This document shows positions 1-11,691 of a stretch of 64,000 bases of DNA, one piece after another. The notes under the pieces are model-generated. The model was not told the DNA's origin. It worked only from the letters and a program-made list of their open reading frames with translations, and searched no databases. This DNA is from Strix aluco (taxonomy: Eukaryota; Chordata; Aves; Strigiformes; Strigidae), in contig NC_133934.1 of assembly GCF_031877795.1 (NCBI RefSeq), positions 23,501,716 through 23,565,715 on the forward strand, given 5' to 3'. How positions within the stretch are numbered: the first letter of the stretch is position 1; each line of letters starts with the position of its first letter. Both the position numbers and the translations under genes were made by a program.

Positions 1-472
1 ATCAGCAGGCCCTCATCCTCCAATAACACAGGTGTAGACCTCCATTAGCTTTTGGTCTACAGATGTCCTGCTTAGTTTTTTGTGTAGTTTGATGTCATGT
101 TTTAAAACAACTCTTCAGTTTTCCAGCTTCAGAAATTAAGCTTCCTGTTTTTCAGCATCATATGCCATTGATTTTTAGTCCATGTTTATGATTTGCTATA
201 TTTTTTTCACAAATAAATATTTCAGTATTTAAATCCTCCTTTAGCATCAACCTCATGATTAGATCTTGTCTTTTCTAGTTTTTGTAAGTCTTGATGGTGG
301 GTTTTTTTGTTCTTCTCTCCTTTTCACTTGACCCAGCCACAATCTTATTATTATACCATGGGTCATGGTCTAATACATTAAGTCCCTGATATGTCTCTCC
401 TCCTTTTTTTCCCTTACTAGTTTTTCCTAAACCATGTCTAGCAATAATCTAATTTAAATATTGCTATTCCAT
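1..472. other. Unannotated AT-rich sequence
   Basis: No coding region, structured RNA or repeat that I can recognise. It ends where the CR1 3' tail begins. Confidence 0.5.
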
Positions 473-2012
473 TCACAGAATCACACACAGAATCATTCAG
501 GTTGGAAAAGACCCTTGGGATCATCAAGTTCAACCATCAGCCCTACTCTGCAAAGTTCTCCCCTGCACCATATCCCCCAACATCTCATCTAAACGACCCT
601 TAAACAGATCCAGGGATGGTAACACCACCACCTCCCTGGGCAGCTTATTCCACTGTCTGACCACTCTTTCTGTGAAAATTTTTTTTCCTAATGTCCAGTC
701 TAAACCTCCCCTGTTGGAGATTAAAGCTATTTCCTCTTGTTTTATTGCTAATTACCTGTGAGAAGAGACCAGCACCATCTCTCTACAGTGTCCTTTCAGG
801 TAGCTGTAGAGAGTGATGAGGTCTCCCCTTAGAATTCTCTCCTTCAAACTAAACAAGTTCCATCTCCTTCAATTGCTCCTCATAGGATTTGTTCTTCAGG
901 TCCTTCACCAGCTTTGTTGCCCTCCTCTGTACTCGCTCCAGCACCTCGATATCTCTCTCGTATTGAGGTGCCCAAAACTGGACACAATACTCCAGGTGTG
1001 GCCTCACCAGTGCAGAGTACAGGGGGACTATCACCTCCCTACTTCTGCTGGTCACACTATTTCTAATACAAGCCAGGATGCCGTTGGCTTTCTTGGTCAC
1101 CTGGGCACACTGCTGGCTCATGTTCAGTTGCTTGTCAATTAGAAGCCCTAGATACTTCTCTTCCAGACAGCTCTCCAGCCACACCTCCCCAAGCCTGTAG
1201 CGATGCATGGGGTTGTTGTGGCCCAAGTGCAAGACCTGGCACTTGGCCGTGTTGGAGCTCATCCCGTTAACGTTGGCCCACCGATCCAATCTATCCAAGT
1301 GTCTCTGTAGAGCCTCCCTACCATCATGCAGATTGACACTCCTGCTTAACTTGGTGTCATCTGTGAACTTACTGATGATACACTCTATGTCCTTATCAAG
1401 ATCATCAATAAAGATGTTGAACAGAAATGGACCCAACACTGAGCCCTGAGGAACACCACTTGTGACTGGCTACCAGCTGGATTTAACTCCATTGACCACC
1501 ACTCTCTGGGACCGTCCACCCAGCCAGTGCTTGGTCCAGCAGACCGTTTGCTCATCCAGGCCATGAGCAGCCAGTTTTCCTATGAGAATTCTATGGGGAA
1601 CTGTGTCAAATGCTTTTCAAAAATCCAGGTAGACAATATCCACAGCTTTTCCCTCGTCCAATAGTCGGGTCACCCTGTCGTAGAAGGAGATCAGGTTTGT
1701 CAGGCAGGACCTGCCTTTCATAAACCCGTGCTGACGAGGCCTGATGCCCTGGTTGTCCATTTTATTACTTGTAATGGCACTCAAGATGATCTGCTCCATG
1801 ACCTTCCCTGGTACCGAGGTCAGACTGACAGGTCTATAGTTTCCTGGATCCTCCTTTCTGCCTCTCTTGTGGACAGGTGTCACATTTGCCACCCTCCAGT
1901 CCAATGGGACCTCCCCAGTTAGCCATGACTTCAGGTAAATCATGGAAAGCAGCTTGGCGAGAACATCTGCCAACTCTCTCAGCACCCTTGGGTGTAACCC
2001 AATTCAATTATG
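473..2012 (-). mobile_element. CR1 LINE, 5'-truncated
   Basis: On the minus strand this reads as the reverse transcriptase part of CR1 ORF2, then the 3' UTR, then a 3' tail of ATTCTGTG-like units near 473-500. CR1 is the dominant non-LTR retrotransposon of birds and reptiles and usually inserts 5'-truncated, as here. The 5' edge near 2,012 is judged from where protein similarity stops. No clear TSD was seen, which is normal for CR1. Confidence 0.9.
849..1985 (-). pseudogene. CR1 ORF2 reverse transcriptase fragment
   Basis: Two open segments on the minus strand cover the RT domain. The first (1985-1617) holds the fingers motifs [23 protein letters not shown] and QHGFMKGRSCLTNL and ends at YLDF. 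The second (1439-849) holds the catalytic FNIFIDDLD box and the thumb region, with [12 protein letters not shown] and [12 protein letters not shown]. Between them the CR1 frame is interrupted by stops: one directly after YLDF near 1615, another near 1470. The endonuclease domain is missing through 5' truncation. The catalytic aspartates are still present, but the frame cannot give a working enzyme. Confidence 0.88.
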
Positions 2013-2548
2013 CACTAAGATTTTCAGTTTTCCTATTAAAGAACTTTGTCATCATTTTAAACATAGAGGGAGTGGTCTATGGTCTAGAGAAAGAGAGACC
2101 AGGGCTTTTCCTGATGGAGTTAAAAGCTGAGGAGAGATTTGCCTATGAATAGTTTTCAAGGAACATGACTGAGTGTGGATTTACAATGCTAATTCCTATT
2201 CTGAGAAAGCAACCTGAAGATGTAGGGTTGTATGTTTAGACTGGTAGTTGTGAAATGTCTGACAGTTTGTCAGAGAAACCTTTGCAACAAAGTCCGTGCT
2301 AGGTAGCTATATACATCATTGATATAATTTCTATGTATTCTTATATATCTTTGTATGCCTTTACATGCCCTTGGAACTGTGTAGCTTGCTTCAGATTTTG
2401 TTAAAGGAAATTTGCCAGTACTTGGCAAGAACTAACAGCAAATTTTAATGTCACTCACTAAAATCTGGTTATCCTCTCCTAGAGTTTCTGAAAACTAGGG
2501 TACTGAAACATTCTAGACCTATCTAACTCACTGGTACAAGTTATAGAT

Positions 2549-2552
<4 letters not shown>
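2013..2552. other. Unannotated unique sequence
   Basis: Nothing recognisable lies between the CR1 and the (AG)n tract. Confidence 0.4.

Positions 2553-2598
<46 letters not shown>
2553..2598. repeat. (AG)n microsatellite
   Basis: 46 bp of uninterrupted AG dinucleotides directly before an LTR. The last five bases, GAGAG, are repeated after the LTR, so the LTR entered the microsatellite. Confidence 0.97.
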
Positions 2599-2600
<2 letters not shown>

Positions 2601-2943
2601 TCCTGGTTTAACCAGGATAGGGTTAAGTTTCCTCAGCAGTGGGGGGGGGAGCTCTAGCCAGGTTATTCAGATACCATGCGGACGTCAAATCCTGGTGCGT
2701 CACATCCTGGCGCGGGAGCGCGGGGCGCGTGGTTTTATACATCTGCTCCTCTCACTCCTGTATTGGTAGATATACTTTGCTCTGTTCATTGTTATCACTG
2801 TTATTGTTGCTGCTTGTTGTGTTGCTGTTGCTCTGTTGTATTAAACCTTTCCTTATCTCAGTCTCAGGGCTTTGTATTTCACTCCCTTTGTGGGGGAGGG
2901 ACAGCGGCTGCGTGGTCTCAGACCCCGGCGCTAAACCATCACA
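2599..2943 (+). mobile_element. Solo ERV LTR, 345 bp
   Basis: Begins TGTCCTGGTTTAACCAGGAT and ends CTAAACCATCACA, giving the TG...CA termini of an LTR. It has a TATA-like TTTTATACA near 2730, a GC-rich stretch before it, and ATTAAA near 2840 as a possible poly(A) signal. GAGAG flanks both sides, a 5-bp TSD drawn from the (AG)n tract. No internal retroviral sequence follows, so this is a solo LTR made by LTR-LTR recombination. It belongs to the same broad group as the LTRs at 8.4, 29.1 and 57.5 kb, judged by its first bases. Confidence 0.82.
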
Positions 2944-3296
2944 GAGAGATGTAGAATAACATGGTCAATAGTTAAAATTCAGAGACCACTTGAAGGTCTG
3001 AAATAGAAAGGCTCTATGCACCAAGAGAGTTTCCTGATAACCAGCATTGGCCAGAAGAGCACTCTTATGCAGCAAACGAGCTGCAAATTCACCTAATCCA
3101 GAGGGTCTTCCAGGATCTTGTGACACTGACTATTTTGTTAAATGCCATGACTCCAAACCAGAACTATTCACATTTCATCCAATCCCCAACTTGCATCCAT
3201 CACTACAAAGAAAACTCCCTGTCTGATTATACCTTTAGTTAATTCATATGTTCAGTTTGGGCCTTTAACTATGCCTTCCCATCTCTAAAGGGTCAA

Positions 3297-3924
3297 ATAG
3301 GAATCAAATGTACATTAAGTAAGTTTGCCAATTCTACTAAACTAGGAGGAGCTGTGGGCTTCCTTGAGGGTGGAGAGGACTTACAGATAGATCTGGATAG
3401 ACTAGAGAGCTGGGTTATCACCAACTGTATGAAATTTAACAAGAGCAAGTGACAGATTCTCCACCTGGATCAGGGTAATTCTGGTTATACATACAAACTG
3501 GGGTATGAGAGGCTGGAGAGCAGCCCCACGGAAAGAGATCTGGGGGCTTGGATTGATGACAAGCTGAACATTAATCAACAATGTGTGCTGGCAGCAAAAA
3601 GGGCCAACCTTGTCCTGGGGTGCATCAAGCACAGCATAGCTAGCCAGTTGAGGGAGGTGATTGTCCCTCTCTACACTGCACTGTTGTGGCCCCACCCTGA
3701 GTACTCTGTGCAGTTCTAGGTGCCTTAATGTAAGAAGGACATCATGCTATTAGAGTGTGTCTAGAGAAGGGTAACCAAGATAGTGAAAGGTCTCAAAGGC
3801 AACACTTATGAGGAGTGGCTGCGATCACTAGGTTTGTTCTGTTTAGAGAAGAGAAGGCTCAGGGGTGACCTCATCGTATTCTACAACTTCTTCAAAAGGG
3901 GGCAGCAGAAGGGGAGGTGTTGAT
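3297..3924 (+). mobile_element. CR1 LINE, plus strand, left part
   Basis: Decayed CR1 ORF2 thumb region on the plus strand. The RT-palm-proximal start reads like TLSKFAN-TKLGGA, followed by recognisable blocks for the heptad region and [11 protein letters not shown] near 3840-3880. Many stops interrupt it. It breaks at about 3,924, where the 3' tail of an oppositely oriented CR1 begins. Its continuation is at 5,123-5,478. Confidence 0.85.
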
Positions 3925-5122
3925 CATCGAATCATAACATCATAAAGTGGTTAGGATTGGAAGAAATGTCGAAGATTGAATAGTTCCAACTCCCCTGCTA
4001 TGGGCAGGGACACCTTCCTCTAGACCAGGTTGCTCAAAGCCCCATCCTACCAGGCCATGAACACTTTCAGGGAGGGGGCATCTACAACTTATCTGGGCAA
4101 CTTGTTCCAGTGTCTCACCACCCTCACAGTAAAGAATTTCTTCCTTATATCTAAATATACCTTATTTCAGTTTAAAGACATTAACCCTTGTCCTATCACT
4201 ACATGTCATTGTGAAAAGTCTCTCTCTGGTTTTCCTGCAGACCCCTTTAGGTACTGCAAAGCTGTTATAAGGTTTCCCAGGAGCCTTCTGTTCTCCAGGC
4301 TGAATAAACCCAACTCTCTCATCTTGTCCTCATAAGGGAGGTGCTCCAGCCCCTTGATCATCTTCATGGCCCTTCTCTGGACCTACTCAAACAGGTCCAT
4401 ATCCTTCTTACGTTGAGGGCCCCAGAGCTGAACTCCAGGTAAGGTCTCAGGAGAGCAGAGTAGAGGGGAAGAATCACCTCTTTTGACCTGCTGGCCACAC
4501 TTCTCTTGATGCAGGCCAGGCATTGCCAGGTCATGTTGAGCTTCTCTTCAATCAACACCCCCAAGTCCTTCTCTACCAAGCTGTTCTCAATCAACTCTTC
4601 ACCTAGCCTGTACTTGTGCTTGCAGTTGACTCGACCCAGGTGCAGGATCTTGCATTTGGCCTTGTTGAACTTACTGAGGTTCTCACAGTTCTCTCAAGCC
4701 TGTCAAGGTCCCTCTGGATGGCATCCCTTCCCTCCAGCGTGTCAACCGCACCACACAGCTGGTGTCATTGGCAAACTTGCTGTGGGTGCACTCAATCCCA
4801 CTGTCCATGTCATCAACAAAGATGTTAAACAGCTCTAGTCCCAATACTGACCCTGAGGAAACCCACTCATCACTGCTCTCCACTTGGACATTGAGTTGTT
4901 GACTGCAACTCTTTGAGGGCAACTATCCAGACAATTTCTTATCCACCAAGTGGTCCATCTGTCAAACCCATATCTCTCCAATTTAGAGACAAGGCTGCCA
5001 TGTGGGACAGTGTCAAAAGCTTTGTACAACTCCAGGTAGATGATGTTGGTTTCTCTTCCCTTATTCACCAACGCTGTAACTCCACTCATAGATCTCCCAG
5101 GCTGATCTCCTGTCTCTGCTGA
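3925..5122 (-). mobile_element. CR1 LINE inserted in another CR1
   Basis: Minus-strand CR1 with its 3' tail at 3,925-3,960 and its 5'-truncated end near 5,122. Open segments include 5137-4835 ([20 protein letters not shown] and a PQG motif, whose first residues lie in the host CR1), 4922-4683 (LFNIFVDDMD, the catalytic box) and 4594-4364 (VEKDLGVLIEEKLNM). Several frame breaks separate them. It sits between the two halves of a plus-strand CR1, so it is the younger insertion. Confidence 0.85.
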
Positions 5123-5478
5123 CCTGCGATAGGACACGTGGAATGGAATGGAATGGAATGGAATGGAATGGAATGGAATGGAATGGAATGGAATGGAATG
5201 GAATGGAATGGAATGGAATGAAGCTGCATCAGGGGAAGTTCAGACTAGACATTAAGAAAAGGTTCTTCTCTGTGATGATGGTTGGTCACTGGAACAGGCT
5301 TCCCAGGGAAGTGGTCACAGCACCAAGCCTGTCAGAGTTCAAGGAACAGCTAGACAATGCTTTTAGTCATATCATTTAGTGTTAGGTGGTCTTTTGAGGA
5401 GCTGGGAATTCGACTCAATGATCCTTATGGGTCTGTTCCAACTCAAGATATTCTATAAGTCTATGATTCTATGATTCT
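5123..5478 (+). mobile_element. CR1 LINE, plus strand, right part with 3' tail
   Basis: Continues the CR1 of 3,297-3,924. It resumes at GCGATAGGACACG, runs through the expanded GGAAT tract, then the last coding block ([26 protein letters not shown]) and the 3' UTR. It ends in a tail of ATTCTATG-type units (ATGATTCTATGATTCTA) near 5,462-5,478. Confidence 0.87.
5139..5220 (+). repeat. (GGAAT)16 microsatellite inside CR1
   Basis: About 80 bp of perfect GAATG units. It lies where related CR1 copies have only a short GGAATGG-like run just before the AAGCTGCATCAGGGG block, so the array most likely grew in place from CR1 sequence. Confidence 0.95.
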
Positions 5479-8438
5479 AAATCTTACTACCATAACATGA
5501 CATGTTAGCTTCAAAATCTTTTCATATATCTATACAATAATGTTTCTCATTTTTTCATTATCTCAAATCATACTGCAACTTCTTTCTTTCTTGTTTCATA
5601 CTGTCTACTAATATTAACTCAGAAAGTTCTCCTAGACTGTCTATTTAATCTTTCTTTCACCCCTGCCACAAACTTCTTCCTTACAGGATCACACCTCAAT
5701 AGTTTGTTTTTGATACTAAGACCATCCTTGATCTGTTTCCCCCTTCAGCTCTTCCTTTATGCTACTGTTTCTAAACTCTGGTCTACCTGCTCTCATTGAT
5801 TATTTTTTAAGGTAGTTTTTAAATTTCCTTCATACTTTTCCTCAAGATGTTCTTTCGATACTGGAGAAGCTCTATATGCATTCAATGATCCTCTTAAAAA
5901 TTCTCCTCCACTAGGATGCTTGCAAAAATGATTAATACATTAGTAAGCTGTGACCACTTTTTTCATGCTAGACAGTCCTATTTCCCTGTCTGCTTATTTG
6001 TTTTGGTTTGGGGTTTTTTATAGATATGTGTTACTTTTGTACACTGAGCTTGTCAGTTGTATGGATTATCTTTTTCCTATACATTTGCATGGAGTTCAAT
6101 CAAGACTTTGACTGGGATCACTTGTCATAGTTTCAATAGAAATAAAAGATATTCACCATCATCGTCACCAACATCATCTACTTATTTTAGAATAGCAGAC
6201 ACAGAGATGTACATGTTCCCCCCTTTTTCATTTTTATGAATAAATTCTGAGCAGCTATGACCACTCATAAAAGTCAATAACCACATTCCTCTCATTTTGT
6301 TGAGCAGGGACTTCAATTTCTACACTTTAATGGGAATTCAGTATATTCAACATATCTGAGAATTGTGTGATGCATTTTACATGCAAATGTTAAAATAAGT
6401 ATTTTTTATATTCATATTTGTTGTTATTTTTATTTTCCTTTGGTTACATTTCCACCCTAAATTATTGTAATCTGGTACACAGTACTTCCCAATCACTTAA
6501 ATATATAGTAATGGTGCACATAAAACCAAAAAGACCAAAAGTTATGAATATGTGTTATCTGACACAAATATCATAGTTAAACATTTTAGTTTGTATGTTA
6601 AGATGATTCTGGTTTTCTGGTTTGAAAACATGAAACTATTGCTTCTCTCCTATCCTTAAACTTCCCAAATGTATCTCCATGTGTACTTATATCTGAATCC
6701 AAATCCTGTCTGCAATATAATACAGATTCCTAATGATGTACGTTTTACTGTAACTTCACCAAAGTTAAAAGGAAAAAACCCAGCAACACTGAAAGATATT
6801 CTTCATTATAATTGTGATACTTGTAGTAAAGCTGACTATATAAATTATGTACATTTTTATAGGCTACATCTTGCATATGTTTTGAAGTTATTCTCAGGAG
6901 TACTCTGCTTGCTTACTTAGAGGACACAGGGAATGAGAAAAGATAGTAAATTCAAAGTAAAGTTAAAATACTTAGAAAAGTGGTAGATTTAATAGATCTT
7001 AGAGATAACACTAAAAGTAGCACTCAACAGATCTTTGAACTCTTCTGAATTTTACTTCGGTCAGTCACAATGAGCTTCAAAAATGATTCTGCTAAATTAC
7101 ATTAAAAGTATCTTATGTCAGGTGTTTTGCTGTCTTACTCTTGTTATTACTCTGACTTGTTTGAGTTTGGGGTTTGGTTTGGGTTTTTTTCAATCACATA
7201 GAGTCCAAAATTACACTTAATTAACAAGAATGAAAACAAATTATAACGTGCCTGACTCTCTATGGTCAAGCAAAGAGTTTACACATAAAAACTTTGGATC
7301 AGCTGAAGAGAAAGAAGAAACAATCTTGTTGAGAAGGACAATAAGACAGGTGTTACTCGAGAAGGAACTTAGAAGACCACTTATTGCATGATGAGTCTAA
7401 TAAAATGAACACAGTTTGCCTTTATTTTGGTCTCATTTTTTAAAGTAAAATCAATTTCTAGGCATTTGTCGAGTTGAGATTTGTAGTCTCCTCAGAGATT
7501 CCTACACAACAGGCATAACAGTTAAGAATACTATTGCAATTCTTTTTTCTATAGAGAACTGGGACAGAGAAAGACAGTTAAGGTCACACAGGAAGTCTGT
7601 GAGAAAATAATTGATAGGACTGAATCTCAAGGAATATTACACAATTCCCAAGAGAAACTGCATGTAACAGAGCTGACATGATTTTCTTCACAGACATATT
7701 GCGTATTTCTTCACAGGAAAGACAAATTAAAAAATTAAAATAAAAAATAATCTGTGCATAGCAAATAACTAATTTGCAAAATTATTGTTTGAAGTCTCTA
7801 GGTTGTTTCCTAAGACTGAAATATCTGGGAATCAAGACACTCCCAAAAACTTTCTTGTAAAGTGAGGTACCATAAGGAGGTGAAGTTGACAAGACATCAT
7901 TCACTATCTTGAGTTAGGAAGATGCTGGTCAGCATTGAGAAAAATTTACTGAGCATTCCTGGTTAATTGAAATCTTTAATGTATTTAAGGAGTTCCTTAT
8001 CTGTATTTCTATATTCTTTTAATGGAACAATGTTTCACTGAAAGTTTTAAAACTTTTGTTTAGATGAATTTAAACTAGCCTTGACAACTTAAACTAAATA
8101 AGTGTAATTTCTAGGTAAACGACTCTTACCACTGGGTTGGTCTGGATGTGCAAAAGAAAATGTAGAAACTGGAGATCATTTATCATCTAATGTTTTATTT
8201 TCTTGTCTAGCAGAATACTATAGTCCACAACACTGCAAAAACTTATTCTGTGCTTCTCTTTCAGATTTGCTGAAGAATTAATGCCCTTTTTCAGGGATTA
8301 CCACAGCCTCAGATGAAAAGAAAAGGCAGTCACTGATGGGAAGAAAATTCTCTATCCTGCTCTTCAAAAAATCACTTATGTCCAAAGTTGATTTTGCACA
8401 TTATATATTTATCTATAAATCCTCATTATAATGGTAAT
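5479..8438. other. Unannotated AT-rich sequence
   Basis: About 3 kb with no recognised gene or repeat. Short open frames such as 6669-6920 have no motif I recognise and lie in low-GC DNA. Confidence 0.5.
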
Positions 8439-8443
8439 ATAAT

Positions 8444-8858
8444 TGTCCTGGTTCTGGTCAGGATAGAGTTAACTTTCCATAGGCTGAGAGGGAGCACAGC
8501 TGACGGGCTGGGTCCTGATCGATCATTGGACCATTCCATGTCATGTGACATCAAAGCTCAGCATATAGGTGGGCACTGCTCTCTCATGTTGTTTGTTTTG
8601 TTTTGGGTTTCTGGGTCAGGGTTTCTCTGGTGCGGTGGAGATCGCTGATGGGGATGAGCTCTGTACCGGTCGCCGTTCGGTGATCCATTACTACATTTTA
8701 CCCGTTTTGGACTACTATCATTACTGTTGATTTTGCTAGTAAATTTTTGTTATTTCACCTACAAATTTCTTTTTTTTTGTCCTTATTTCACCAGGGGTAA
8801 GGGAAGTAAACAACTGGCCATGTGGTGATTTGCTACCGGCTGAGTTCAAACTACAACA
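8444..8858 (+). mobile_element. Solo ERV LTR with perfect TSD, 415 bp
   Basis: Begins TGTCCTGGTTCTGGTCAGGA and ends GAGTTCAAACTACAACA. ATAAT at 8439-8443 is repeated at 8859-8863, a perfect 5-bp TSD. Five-bp duplications suit ERV-L or ERV1-type integrases rather than class II. The terminal bases match the LTRs of the deleted ERV-L-like provirus at 29.1-33.2 kb, read on its own strand. No internal sequence is present. Confidence 0.9.
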
Positions 8859-8863
8859 ATAAT

Positions 8864-10590
8864 ATATACTGAAACTGTATATTAATCCTAAATTAACTTC
8901 TGTCTTCCCATACACATCTAATATTTCTGAGGTAGAATCCTAGATGTTTTGTCCCACTCAGTATGTAGTAGTACTGTGGACAATTGCAGAAATCTTAATC
9001 ACAAAAAGAATATTGCCAGGAGACCATTAAATTCTGGAACTTGAAAGATGTAAATTCGTAGTCCTGCAACAATACTTATATTGTGTATCAACTGTTTTCC
9101 TTTAGATGCCTACTCTTACTCTTTTTCCTTCTTGACTTCAAGGTACATTTAAAGATTACTATGTATTCCTTTTGTTTGTCTGTTTTAAACTACATGTCAT
9201 AATGAGCTCTATCTTGTATTTTACATTACCACCTCAAGAACAGAGATTCCCATTTTCCTGTTGCATTTGTAAATACTTGTTGAAGTGGTGGTGATTAGCA
9301 AAAAATCTGAGCTGGAGCTTATATCTATGATAAGTCTCTAGTATAATGACAGGTAAATTAATAAACATTAAGAGAAAGAAGTTATGAAAGAGAGAGAAAG
9401 AACTGTATGTGACCATCTCTTAGGCAGGATGCAGAATATCCAGATGGTTCAAATGAGTGTATGACAGGTGTATTCATAATGATTTCTTTCAGAACCAGAC
9501 TATAAGTAAATTTATGCTGTCAACAGAAGAGATTGTAATTCCATACCCTTTTCTAAAGATGAAAAAGAGGAATTACAGCATAAGTGATAGCTTTATTTGG
9601 AAAAGATTTGTGTGTAGAATTTCCTCAGTGACCATTTAGAAAAACTCTTGTAAGTTTTCACAAATGTAAATTGTTTACACAGTAGAACAGAAGTGAACAA
9701 GAGAGAGGAAACTGGAAAATAGAACTTGCTGAATTTCACTGATCTCATAAATATCTTTTTAAGTAATACAAAGACTGCTCACTAGTTCATAGTGACACCT
9801 ATGAACTATTAGGTGAAGCCAGGTAGGCATTTAGGAAATTCTTGACAGATATGTTTGTTACCCTTATGATGGACTTGTAAATAACTGCTGAACTTGCTTT
9901 GTGAACTTATTCCTTGTTGGGAATTGCAAGACCTAGCAAAAATAGAAGGTGTAAAATAAGTTACTGTGTCATACAAACAAAAAACCAAGAAACCTTTATT
10001 ACAAAATTTGGGACCAGGGAATAAAAGTGGATTGACGTGGTAAACACTTTTCCACTGTGATTATTTTTGAGTAGCTTTTTGCCACTGGCATCAGTAAAAC
10101 ACTGTGAGTGAAAATGTAGCAAAATAATATATAGATCCATTAGTTTATGGTGGAGAAGTGCAAGCAATGGATTACACACAGAAAGCTGGAGGTCCCAGAG
10201 CTTTTTTTTTCTTACTTCAATTGTATAAATTTTTAATAGAAATAATTTAATAGGGAGTCAGAAGCCAGGCTGTAATATGAAAATAAGAAAGATAAAGAAG
10301 ATTTAGAGAAATTTGTGTGTTTAAGGCAGCTGGTCCTGGCAAAACTCATCCTAAAGGACTTAAGGTAGTCATGAAAGAAGAATCTGGAGAACTGGGAGCT
10401 GTTTTCAAGAATTTATGGAGAATAGAAAATTTTCCAAAACACTGGATAAAGATCAGATATCCAATTTTCTATATCTGTATCTAAATTTATATTAAAAGAA
10501 TTGAAAAAAAATCAGGAAGCAACAGTTCATTTAACCATTAATGTAAAAAAGAGAATCGATTTCAAATTAGTTTTTATTTATATATGTGAA
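8864..10590. other. Unannotated AT-rich sequence
   Basis: No recognised gene or repeat. Only short, motif-free open frames are present. Confidence 0.5.
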
Positions 10591-10592
10591 TA

Positions 10593-11051
10593 GACTAGAC
10601 TAGACTAATTTCAGTTTGAAGAGACCTACAATGATCATCTAGTTCAACTGCCTGACCAATCCAGGGCTGATCAAGAGTTAAAGCATGTTGTTAAGGGCAC
10701 TGTCCAAATGTCTTTTTAAACACTGACTGGCTTGGGGCATCTAGGAAGCCTGTTCCAGTGTTTGACTACAGTCTCCGTAAAGAAATGTTTCCTAATGTCC
10801 AGTCTGAACCTCCCCTGGCACAGCTTTGAAATTCTCCCACGTGTCCTGTCACTGGATCCCAGGGAGAAAAGCTCAGCACCTCCCCTCAGGAAGCTGTAGA
10901 GAGCAATAAGGTCACACATCAGCCTCCTCAGCCTCCTTTTGTCCAAACCAGACAAACCTAAAGTCCTTAGCCGCTCCTCATAAGACATGCCTTCCAGTCC
11001 TTTCAGGAGCTTTGTTACCCTTCTCTGGATGCATTCAAGGACCTTAATACC
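10593..11051 (-). mobile_element. CR1 LINE, 3' half (split by an LTR)
   Basis: Minus-strand CR1 3' end. The open segment 11072-10716 carries [39 protein letters not shown] and [20 protein letters not shown], all typical of the ORF2 C-terminus. Its tail, near 10,591-10,611, consists of TAGAC pentamers rather than the usual ATTCTATG octamers, which hints at a different CR1 subfamily. The element continues beyond the inserted LTR at 11,692. Confidence 0.85.
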
Positions 11052-11691
11052 TGTATTTGGTTTGCATGACAAGATTTTGGTAGTGGGGGAGCTATAAGTG
11101 TGTCTTATGTGAGAAGCTGCTAGAACCTTCCCTTATGTCCAATAGAGCCAGTGCCAGTCATCTCCAAGATGGACCTGTCACTGGCCAAGGCTAAGCCCAT
11201 CAGCAGTGGTGATAACACATTTAAGAAGGGAAGAAGTTGCTGTATAAATGCAGCTGGAGAGAAGAGTGAGAATATGTGAGAGAAACAACTCTGCAGACAC
11301 CAAGGTCAGTGAAGAAGGAGAGAGAGGAGGTGCTCCGGGTGCCCGAGCAGGGATTCCCCTGCAGCCCGTGGTGCAGCCCATGATGAGGCAGGTAGAGAAT
11401 TTGGAATTAAAGCTAAGCCTGGGAAGAAGTGAGGGGTGGAGGGAAGGTGTTTTAAGATTTAGTTTTTATTTCTCATTGACCTGCTCTGATTTGATTGATA
11501 ATAAATGAAATTTTCCCCAAGTCAAGTCTGTTTTGTGATGGAGACTGGTGAATGATCTCTCCTTGTCCTTATCTCTATCCACAAGTCATTCATTTGTCAA
11601 GTCATTTTCTCTCCCCTGTCCAGCTGAGGAGGGGGAGTGATAGAGTGGCTTTGGTGGGCACCTGGTGTCCAGTCAGGGCCAACCCACCACA
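11052..11691 (+). mobile_element. Solo ERV LTR inside CR1, 640 bp
   Basis: Starts TGTATTTGGTTTGCATGACA and ends GGCCAACCCACCACA. It carries a TATA-like GTATAAATG near 11,240 and an AATAAA near 11,500. CR1 sequence flanks it on both sides in the same frame order, so it split a pre-existing CR1. The flanking bases AATACC and AGATCC only partly agree, so the TSD has decayed. It is closely related to the LTR at 14.1-15.2 kb, which is longer. Confidence 0.82.

Noticed and set aside
2639..2959. 106- and 92-codon plus-strand frames
   Set aside because: They fall within a solo LTR and reflect its GC-rich promoter region.
5143..5379. Frame starting with repeated Met-Glu-Trp-Asn-Gly
   Set aside because: It is the GGAAT array read in frame into the CR1 C-terminus; not a gene.
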